This document shows, piece after piece, positions 54,223-64,000 of a DNA stretch of 64,000 bases. Location of the stretch: the NCBI GenBank assembly GCA_963693365.1, contig CAVNZM010000002.1, forward strand, positions 15,624,001 to 15,688,000. The letters run 5' to 3'. The notes under the pieces are model-generated. The model was not told the origin of the DNA. It worked only from the letters and a program-made list of their open reading frames with translations, and ran no database searches. Positions within the stretch are counted from its first letter, which is position 1; each line of letters opens with the position of its first letter. A program made the position numbers and the translations under genes. This DNA comes from Amoebidium appalachense (Eukaryota > Ichthyosporea).

Positions 54223-54433
54223 TGCACGGTGGTGTTGCAGCAAGTGCAGACGATGGGGGTGCGCTTGATGATCCCACTGGCTTCCGTGTTGTCTATGCCC
54301 GTTCTGATAAGAATGGGCGCATTGTCTCCTTCTCCTGTAGTTGCCCAGAGTACCGTGGGCGCAGGCGCAATGCCAAACGCGATGGTTTTGTCAAATGCTT
54401 CCACTTCTGGCCCCTTCAGATGTTATACTGAGC
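54223..54433 (+). CDS. SWIM-type zinc-finger exon, probable transposase fragment
   Basis: A frame following a good acceptor (CTGCCTCTTGCAG) encodes DPTGFRVVYARSDKNGRIVS, then SCSCPEYRGRRR, then GFVKCFHFW and a stop. The Cys-x-Cys...Cys-x-His arrangement is a SWIM zinc finger, common in MULE and KDZ-type transposases and in a few host proteins. The stop comes soon after the finger, so this is either a last exon or a decayed gene. Together with the frame at 55775-56294 on the same strand it suggests one broken element. The antisense and second + frames are also open, which weakens the call. Confidence 0.4.
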
Positions 54434-54641
54434 TGCAGTTGCCCCATGCCCCATTTTCACAAGGTGTGGGTGGGTGGGTGGGTGGTTGGGTGGGTGGGTG
54501 GGTGGGTGGGTGGGTGAGTGGGTGGGTGTGGGTGTGAGGGGGGGGGGGGGGGGTGTTTGTGTGTGTGTGTACGTGCGCACACACACACGTCCGAGAACAC
54601 AAGTACACCTACACACTTCCACGCGCGCGCACACACACGGA

Positions 54642-54675
<34 letters not shown>

Positions 54676-54971
54676 TTCTATCAACCCACTCGCCGAATCC
54701 ACATCACCCACAAACCACTTTCAACCTATGGTATTGCCTAGGGTAAATGAACGCCGTGCGTGTGTGTGCGTGTTTGTGTGTGTATTTTTTGTTTTACTTT
54801 TGGACTTTTTTGGGAGGGGGGGTGAGAGAGGGAAAGGTGTTTGTTTGGGGGGGGGGGGGAGAAAGGGGGGAGGGGGGGAGGGGGGAGGGGGGGAGGGGGG
54901 AGGGGCAGAAGGACAGTGTTTCTTTTCTTTTTTCCCTCCTTTTTCCTTTTGATGGTCGAAGGGTGGGTGAG

Positions 54972-54973
<2 letters not shown>

Positions 54974-55029
<56 letters not shown>

Positions 55030-55031
55030 GA

Positions 55032-55096
<65 letters not shown>

Positions 55097-55132
55097 TACA
55101 CACACACACACACATACACCTGAAAGCGCGCG

Positions 55133-55213
<81 letters not shown>
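54974..55213. repeat. Compound (CA)n block
   Basis: Three long CA arrays (about 54974-55025, 55041-55091, 55141-55213) separated by (GC)n interruptions, between the SWIM exon and the next + strand frame. Confidence 0.9.
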
Positions 55214-55215
<2 letters not shown>

Positions 55216-55630
55216 ACACACACATACACACACACACACGCACACGTACACACATGCACATGCCTCGCACGCGCATGCGCACATCGTAAAAAACACACAC
55301 AAACAGACACACCTGGAAGCACACACACGCACACGCGCACACACACACACAGACAGACACACACAGAGAGAGAGATATAGGGATACACACATACACGTCA
55401 CACATAGCATACATCAAGTATGTATGCATATACATGCACATGTGTACATGTATGCAGGCTCGCACACATCCTCTCACACAAGCCACAATTGCACTTTACA
55501 CTATCCCCCCTATCCCCCTCTCCCCCCCACAAAAAAAAAAAAAAAAAAGTCCCCATACCCAACATCCCGACCCAGACACCCATTCAACCTTGACCGCAGA
55601 TGATCCGACTAAAAATACCCCCTCCCCCGG

Positions 55631-55675
<45 letters not shown>

Positions 55676-55774
55676 CCAACCAACCAAAAAAAAAAAAAAA
55701 AAAAAAAAAACACCCCCAACCCTTTTTGAGTCCCGTACTCCTGTAAACCAAAAATTTACTCGTGTAAACCACAG

Positions 55775-56294
55775 GAGGTGGATGTGCCCCAACTGGCCAT
55801 GTACTATGGACCGCGCCGACCTAAGGCTCCCGAGCCCCTTCCTCGCGACCTTGCACATGGCAAGCCCCGCTGGTTCCTGCATCGCACTGGTCAAATCAAG
55901 CGATATTTGATGTTCGATAATTTTCACTTCAACCCTACACAAGGACGGCAACACAAGCATAAGCGGTCGGAGGCAACCAATCGGTCGCGCTGTGATGCCT
56001 ACAACGCGCGCCTGTGCAAGCAGCTCAAAAGGCAGCATCAGTACAACACAGTTTCGCATGAGATTTGGAACAGCCTTTGCTGAGCGCCGCAAAGCAACTG
56101 TGCGGTACCCGGACCCGTATGCGTTCTACCTCGCCAACGTGTACCTTAACTACTGCACCAACAAGAAGCTGGTAGCTGCCCAGCGCGAGAGCATGCAGAA
56201 GTGCGCTCTAGATGGGGAGATTGTGGTGCGGGGGCCAGATCACTGCTGGGCATTTGCCTGTGCAAAGTTACGAGACCATTGGGCACCGTGCTGA
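55775..56294 (+). pseudogene. Frame-broken transposase-like C-terminal region
   Basis: After an acceptor-like CAG at 55772-55774 the frame reads EVDVPQLAMYYGPRRPKAPE, then RWFLHRTGQIKRYLMFDNFH, and a Lys/Arg-rich stretch with NRSRCDAYNARL to a stop at 56083. Coding character continues in another frame (FAERRKATVRYPDPYAFYLA, then NVYLNYCTNK and a Cys/Trp-rich end) to 56294, so a frameshift lies near 56070. The composition suits a DNA-binding or transposase tail, but I recognise no catalytic motif. Linkage to the SWIM exon 1.3 kb upstream is inference from strand and proximity. Confidence 0.4.
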
Positions 56295-56632
56295 GCAGTG
56301 CCCGGCCTGAGTCCAGGGGTGCATGGGGGCTTAGTTGATCTCTCCACTTAGTGTGGGCCTTTTTCGCGTGCACCTCTTTTCTTTTCTACCTCTTTTCTGG
56401 GTTCTATTTTCTTTTTGCCTCTTTTCTGGGTCGTTTCTGTGTGAGTGTGTGTTTGGGGGGGGGGGGGGGGGGGGGGGGGGGGATACTTGCTTGGATTCTT
56501 TCATTAGAAAGGCTTCTGCTGTCCACTAAGACTGCAAACTGGGGTGTAATATTAGACATTAGCTTCTTTTCGTACCCATGTAGATTCCCTTCCAGGCGAG
56601 ACCCCCCGCTTGGAGGGGTTCTTTGTGATAGA

Positions 56633-56715
56633 TTTTCTCCTAAATTCGGCTAAGTTTGATTTAGTAGTTTTATCTTTGTGCTTCTTTTCTCCTAAATTCG
56701 GCTAAGTTTGATTTA
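56633..56715. repeat. 31-bp direct repeat, 52-bp period
   Basis: Exact copies at 56633-56663 and 56685-56715, sharing TCTCCTAAATTCGGCTAAGT and TTGATTTA. Confidence 0.8.
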
Positions 56716-57208
56716 ATTGTCTAAGCGTCCACCCAAGTGAGGCATGGTTGTATAGTTATCCTATAAATCCGTAATATGTATAGCTTGGGGGCGCCTGCGG
56801 CACCCCTCGTCTAGTGTGTGGCCGTGCTGGAAAACACAGTAGGCCACACATGCAAACGAGGGGCTGTGCTCCCACCGTTTCCCAAAATATAGGCCGTGTA
56901 AACCTGTTGGTTATCGCTGGGGAAGACGTGGTAGGGAAAACGGGGTAGGGGGGTCCATGAGTGAAAATGTATGCTGAAAACAGAAAGCGTAAAGCCTGTT
57001 TTCATGATTAGTATAGTATAAATCATTGAGTAAAGTTTGCCCGGTACCCAGCGTGTCAGATGTATTGCCACTGCCTGTGCTCCCCCCCCCCCCTCTCCCC
57101 CCCCCCCCCCCCCCCCACCCATTCTCTCTCGGCCTCCTTTCCTTCCAAAACCTGCCTAGTGTGCCCTGAAAAGAGAGAGCCGGAGAGGCAACACGAACAC
57201 AAGAGAGG

Positions 57209-57256
<48 letters not shown>

Positions 57257-57452
57257 CCACACTAATCTAAACAATCGTATATACATAACAAAATGTAAAT
57301 TATCAGTAATCTCGCAACACATGCACGATACATTTGCAGCATGTAACGAATTTGTGCACTTGGTTTGCCCGATAATTAAAACTTTCAGAGGGGCCAGAAG
57401 TGGAAGCTCCGTGTGTTGCCATGTGTGTGTGTGTGTCACACGGTGTGTGTGT

Positions 57453-57514
<62 letters not shown>
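57453..57514. repeat. 62-nt G homopolymer
   Basis: Unbroken G run following a short (TG)n. Another G block lies at 57211-57254. Confidence 0.9.
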
Positions 57515-57517
<3 letters not shown>

Positions 57518-57779
57518 GTGCAAGGGTAGCCTGACTTCTATGAAATACTAATAATGCAGCAAGCTACCAGCCAAGCTTGTGTGTTCACGTTTCCCAAATA
57601 TATGGGGTACGGCCCGATGCTGGAATACATGCCATGGGATTTTTTAATTTGAAATGTGCCACGATGGAGGGGCGAGGGGAGGGGGGGGGGGGGGGGGGGG
57701 GGGGGGGTAAATATATCGACGTCCCCCCCGCCCCCTCCCCCCCCCCCCCCTCTTCTTTGAGGAGTGGTACTGGTAACTA

Positions 57780-57812
<33 letters not shown>

Positions 57813-58192
57813 CCCCCCCTCCTCCCCCTCCCATCAGCAGCACCGTAGGCCCCCCCCCCACCCCCCCACCCCCTGCCCCCCGCCTGGGTATTAAATCTGG
57901 TGAAAGTATGTGCTCTGATAAAGATACGGAAGACAACTTAGGCCTAGGTTCCACCCCTTGTTGTGCAACCAGCCAAAACACATAGTTACGTGCATTTTGA
58001 TTATCATGTTAATCATTCAAAAGACTACAACGTTTGTGTGTGTACGCGAGATGGCCATGGGGAGACTGGTTGCGAGTCCCTCCCAGGCCTGCGAAGGGAG
58101 TGAGGGGACCCCGGGGAGGGAGGGAGGGAAGGGAGGGGGGGGGAGAGGGGGTGGGGGGGGGGGGGAGAGGGGGGAAGGGCTGCTCTCTTGTG

Positions 58193-59235
58193 ACTGTATG
58201 GTGCCACACCTGAGTTTCAGGTGATCAAAGAGTCCTGTCCGAGCAGTAGGCTCCAATGTTACGGTTTTTGGAATATACTATGATGTTATCGGTTACCACT
58301 GCTAAATCATAGCACTACTTTTATATGATCACCGGGTTATCTAAATACAAATATAGTCTTATGCATGGTGGCCTGGGGGTGGGGCCCCGGGAGGAGGGGG
58401 AAGGGGGGGGGGGGGGGGGAGGTTGGGGGGGGAAGAGGGGGGGGGGGGGGGGGGGGGGGCTGAGGGGGGAGGGGGACCCAACAGACCACCTGTTCAAAGG
58501 GGAGGGGAGGGGGGAGGAGATAAAAACTACAACTGGAGTCCCCCCAACTCCGGGGTTCATGATCAGAATCAAGAACACACCCTCAGTGCTGTCTGGTTGC
58601 TATACCATATAACACAGGCCTGCGCGGCTGCAGGACCCCAGCGAAGTCGATTCCGTTTATATATTCCTACTAAATTTGGTTGTTTTATACACTTTTCTCA
58701 ACATCGACGACGTGAGACCAAAAGAGTACCGACCACATAGTAGATAGTATACGTAGGTATTCAGCAGACCTGCTGATCATGGTATTGTATCTGTTAAATT
58801 ATAATAAAGAAGTATGCTGCAGATGCTGTGCGCATACTAATAATAATAATGATGACTGTTTAATAGCATCCAGTCCAAAGAATTGCTAACGGCAGTATTT
58901 CGCCGGCACCTGTATATGTGCCATATGCATCGCGCAGGCAGACGTGTGCACGTGTATGTGTACACCAATATGATGACTGTACACCTGATGTATGTCCATG
59001 CATGTACATGTGCGTGCGCGCCACATTGTATGTCCATGCATGTTCATGTGTGTGCGCGCCGCATGATCATGATGCCACAGTGCAACAAACCCGTCCATAA
59101 TGATGCCACGCTGCAGTATTGTTCAAGTGGCACATGCAGTATTGGGCACTATGCTCGCTCGCCCACGTGACTGGCAATGATTCTGGTTGCGCGCATGCAA
59201 GGGATTCTTGAGTTTGAAACGGGGGGTAGTAACTT

Positions 59236-59303
<68 letters not shown>

Positions 59304-59572
59304 CCACCCACCCCTCCGGCCAGCAGGGGGAAGGGGGGGGGGCCACCACCCACGTGAGAAAAGTGGGTCCCCGGGGGGGAGGGGGGGGGGACCCACCCAC
59401 CCCCCGTAAGCTGCCATCATTTGACTATTAATATCAGATAACCTGATGATATATTAGTACTATTATCACTGCGGTGTACATAGTATTAAATTGTCAATGC
59501 CAAAACACAAACATTGAGGCTCACTAATAGAAGTCCTTGATCACCTGAAACTCAGGCTATATGCCGTACGGT
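58193..59572. repeat. Inverted repeat pair, about 1.3 kb apart
   Basis: CTGAGTTTCAGGTGATCAA near 58210 recurs as its exact reverse complement near 59536, with weaker matching on both sides. The span could be a small element with inverted ends or an inverted exon duplication; the core ends in a donor-like CTCAG/GTGTGG in one copy. The interior is G/C-tract DNA. Confidence 0.45.
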
Positions 59573-59663
59573 CATATGCTCGGGAGTCTCCTTCCCCTCC
59601 CCCCTCCCCCCCTCCCCGGTCCCCTCGGGGCCCCTGTCCCCCCCCCCCTCCCCCGGGGCCCCT

Positions 59664-59697
<34 letters not shown>

Positions 59698-59979
59698 TTT
59701 CCCACTCGTCTCCAGTTACCACACCGTGCGCGCACACACGCGCACACTTTCACACGTATTTAATGAACACGTGCCTGCCCACGCACGTACCACTCACGCA
59801 CACGAGGTGCAAAAACTTTGACTGTGCAAGGAGCACCCGACATACACATGAACTTCACCCACACCACACACACACATACATTCCCTGCAACACACCAACA
59901 CCGCACAGTGAGCATGATAACCTTGCCCACAATAATTCATAATAACGTAGAAATAGTTGACCGTTGCATGTGTGTGTAC

Positions 59980-60029
<50 letters not shown>

Positions 60030-60236
60030 GTGTGTAGGTGTGCGTGTGTGCGTGTGCGTGTGTACATGCATGTACTTGTGTAAATGAGCAGCGTGAGGGA
60101 CGGGGGGCAGGGGGGGGGGGGGGGGGGATCATGAGTGGGGCGGGAGGGGCAGCAGGGGAGAGGGGGAGGGGGAGAGAGGGAGAGGGGATTAAGTAATGCA
60201 TCCGGCAGAAGAAGAGCACCGGCACGAACGGGTGGG

Positions 60237-60286
<50 letters not shown>

Positions 60287-60364
60287 ATGGGCGCGCACGG
60301 ACGTGTTTGTGCGCGTTGTGTGCGTGTGTGTATGGCGTGTGTTTGTGTGTGTGTGCGTGAATGT

Positions 60365-60395
<31 letters not shown>

Positions 60396-60555
60396 GGGGG
60401 GGGAGGGAGGGAGGGGGGGGGGGGGGGCTTGGGATATGCATCAGTGACCAAAACGGAGGCAATTCCTCCGAAAGAGAAGGAAAGAAAAAAAGTGACGAAT
60501 GCAACCTTTGGTGGGTGGGAAAGAGGCCGGCCATAATCACGCGCATGCCGGCGGG

Positions 60556-60588
<33 letters not shown>

Positions 60589-60650
60589 CATCCCCCCGGC
60601 TAGGTGGGTCCCCCCCTTCCGGGGGGGGGGGGGGGGTGGTACCCTCCTCC

Positions 60651-60688
<38 letters not shown>

Positions 60689-61036
60689 TTCAAACTGAAA
60701 GAGTTCAGCTGTTCCATTCGATCCTACCGAAAATAAATTTTAGCCTGACCAACGCCGGCTGGTATATATACCGGTCAGTATACGTGTGGCATACAAAGTG
60801 ACTACATAAATATCAAAGGCCCGGGGTACATTTTTTTTTTTTTTTTTTGCAAGTTGTAAACGTGCCAGCGCACAGCGACTGACTGCCGGGGTCCGACAGC
60901 GATAGCGGCCGGGCCCACACATCCGCATTAGCCTTTTTTGGCTTTTGCTGGCTCATCGGGACAAAGTTTCCCAGGGCTGATCTCATGATCTTATCTTAAA
61001 ATAAATACACACATTTGATTGGCCCAAAGTTTTGTT

Positions 61037-62331
<1,295 letters not shown>

Positions 62332-62343
62332 GCTGTGCACGGC

Positions 62344-62625
62344 AACATCGATTCGTTTTTTTGGGGGAGATAAGCGTCCATTGGGCCAATTAATCTGGGC
62401 GTGGTATTGGGTGCAGCAGTACGGTGTGACAGACAGGTGTGCGTGGTATTTGATGTACTTGCATCTTAAACGACAGTAATGGGCATGGTATTGGGTAACT
62501 GACGAGAGAGGGAGCCCGCACGCGTCACCAGGTGTTATAAGAACGTTAACACGTGCGCGTGCGTTTGCATTACGGCAATCATATGGGGCGTGGTATCGGG
62601 TATTTATAGTGCCACTAGTTGCATC
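62344..62625. repeat. Promoter-like module, upstream copy
   Basis: A 280-bp unit repeated almost exactly at 63062-63337. It contains four variants of GCGTGGTATTGGGT (about 62397, 62438, 62481, 62585) and ends in GGTATTTATAG, a TATA-like box. The downstream copy sits directly in front of the ORF at 63435; this copy has no gene attached. Confidence 0.6.
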
Positions 62626-62641
62626 GCGGGGCCGGCCGGCA

Positions 62642-62716
<75 letters not shown>

Positions 62717-63323
62717 ACTGAAATATAAGAAAAATAGAGGGAAATTTTCACAAACAGATTGCAGCAGGCATATGCGCAGTCATGACAGATGTCGACAGCT
62801 GTGCACGGCAACCGGAACATTCTGCAACATGTGCGTGTCATTCGAGCTCTCACGCATATGTCAGCTGGAACATTCCATGCGTCGTACTGAACAGATGCAT
62901 GTGTGCACTCACGCGGCTTTTAACCTGTCACTGAAGGAGATTGGGAAAAAGAGCAAAGAGAGAGAGAGAGAGCACTGAAATATAAGAAAAATAGAGGGAA
63001 ATTTTCACAAACAGATTGCAGCAGGCATATGCGCAGTGATGACAGACGTCGACAGCTGTGCACGGCAACATCGATTCGTTTTTTTTGGGGAGATAAGCGT
63101 CCATTGGGCCAATTAATCTGGGCGTGGTATTGGGTGCAGCAGTACGGTGTGACAGACAGGTGTGCGTGGTATTTGATGTACTTGCATCTTAAACGACAGT
63201 AATGGGCATGGTATTGGGTAACTGACGAGAGAGGGAGCCCGCACGCGTCACCAGGTGTTATAAGAACGTTAACACGTGCGCGTGCGTTTGCATTACGGCA
63301 ATCATATGGGGCGTGGTATCGGG

Positions 63324-63332
63324 TATTTATAG
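63324..63332 (+). promoter_or_regulatory. TATA box of the terminal ORF
   Basis: TATTTATAG about 100 bp upstream of the ATG, at the end of the second copy of the repeated module with four GCRTGGTAT sites. Confidence 0.5.
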
Positions 63333-63434
63333 TGCCCAAGTTGTACTAGTCAACTAGACACTAGACACATGTCATTTTGCCGAACAATTCACTTAAGGAG
63401 GTTTCAGGGAGATTTTTCTTCATGAAAAAAAATA

Positions 63435-63938
63435 ATGGATACGACTAGTAAATTTAGGTCTCAGTGCGCGTTCGTTTATCGACGTAGCTATAGAGACGAA
63501 CATGGGCACCTTTACCATGCAGGGGATAGATGTATAAAAGAAACTTATTTAACCGGAGCTTTTTGCCGTTTACATGTTGGTAGTGAAAAACATCGAGCAC
63601 AATATGCTGCACACAAAGAAGATATATGTGCCAAACAGCACGAATATATTGAACATTTCAAAAACACGCACAGAAGCGAAGAAAAAGAGTACAGAGACAC
63701 GCACACGGTAGAAGCACAAAAGTACAGGGACACACACAAGGAAGAAGCACGAGAGTACACGGATACGCACAGGGAAGAAGCACGAGAGTATAAGGAAACA
63801 CATAGAGAAGATGCGCGGAACTACAGGAATACGTACAGGGAAGCGCATAGGGAAGATGCGCGGAAATACAGAGACACACACAGAGAAGAGCTACAACATT
63901 ACAGGGAATCGCACGTGGAAGAGAATAGACAGTATCAG
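63435..63938 (+). CDS. Hypothetical protein with Cys/His cluster and 11-residue repeats (5' exon, continues)
   Basis: The frame opens at ATG 63435 and runs 168 codons to a donor-like CAG/GTATAT; read through, it stays open to the window end. Residues about 10-50 contain C, then GDRCIKETYL and FCRLHV, a C...C...CxxH cluster that could bind zinc. From about residue 85 a hydrophilic 11-residue unit repeats seven times (consensus YRDTHREEARE, e.g. YTDTHREEARE, YKETHREDARN). Spacing of 11 gives a continuous amphipathic helix (hendecad coiled coil). Short Cys/His clusters followed by such charged repeats occur in proteins of large DNA viruses, virophages and protist mobile elements, but I assign no function. 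Its promoter lies in duplicated repeat DNA. Confidence 0.55.
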
Positions 63939-64000
63939 GTATATTTTACATTTTTCTTTCGCCTTTTGGTCTTTACTTATTTTGCTTCGGGAGTTTCTTG

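Larger units (their letters stand above)
56295..61036. other. Repeat-rich interval without a supported gene
   Basis: Contains G runs (56455-56482, 57211-57254, 57453-57514 and others), C runs, a 31-bp direct repeat and an inverted repeat pair at 58.2 and 59.5 kb. (TG)n and G/C blocks lie at 59.98-60.69 kb, and a TATATATA palindrome near 60766. Frames here are Gly, Pro, Cys-Val or Thr-His translations of repeats. Confidence 0.6.

Noticed and set aside
54102-54404. Minus-strand frame antisense to the SWIM exon, considered as an upstream exon of the flavin oxidoreductase
   Set aside because: It matches no part of the flavin enzyme pattern, while the + strand frame has the CxC...CxH signature; still not fully excluded.

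Overview
This is a window of nuclear DNA from a eukaryote, almost certainly a single-celled one. It has spliceosomal introns (GT-AG, with two apparent GC-AG), TATA boxes, AATAAA signals, Kozak-like starts and eukaryotic transposons. More than half of it is simple-sequence DNA: (TG/CA)n, (GA)n, and G or C homopolymers, several over 60 nt. Coding sequence occurs as small islands (37-508 bp exons) inside that background. The gene content is mixed: a receptor tyrosine kinase with a holozoan-style catalytic loop, a plastocyanin (normally photosynthetic), an Elongator subunit, an APMAP/strictosidine-synthase-like enzyme, and an HUH endonuclease resembling the replitrons described from green algae. 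I cannot place the organism. A holozoan protist with transferred algal genes and an alga with tyrosine kinases are both possible.

Layout. 1-5.7 kb: microsatellites and a complete 2.04 kb hAT-type element (12-bp terminal inverted repeats, 8-bp target duplication). 5.7-6.4 kb: plastocyanin gene on + with a TATA box. 9.8-16.5 kb: eight-exon strictosidine synthase-like gene on -. 16.8-21.3 kb: a second hAT copy of 4.48 kb with its own 8-bp target duplication. Its extra cargo includes a truncated HUH-element copy, itself split by a 776-bp LINE-like insertion with a 10-bp target duplication, and an 89-codon ORF. 21.4-23.4 kb: an intact HUH endonuclease gene on - with TATA box, iteron-like repeats and palindromes upstream. 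23.7-24.0 kb: a tRNA-derived SINE. 26.2-35.0 kb: ten-exon ELP4 on -. 36.9-37.5 kb: intact gag-like ORF. 39.6-50.3 kb: sixteen-exon receptor tyrosine kinase on -. 53.0-56.3 kb: the last two exons of a flavin oxidoreductase on -, next to a decayed SWIM-type transposase-like gene on +. 61.0-63.3 kb: tandem repeats with hairpins and a duplicated promoter-like module. 63.4 kb to the end: 5' exon of a repeat-rich coiled protein on +.

The exon models of the three long genes were built by hand from splice signals. Reading phase is continuous through all 31 introns, giving 373, 377 and about 719 residues. Two intron features stand out. About half of the 5' splice sites are followed within some 25 nt by a sense-strand poly(C) tract, and five introns carry the same short repeat in the same orientation, as expected of introner-like elements. 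The host genes do not form a pathway. The mobile elements around 17-23 kb form one nested, inverted composite.
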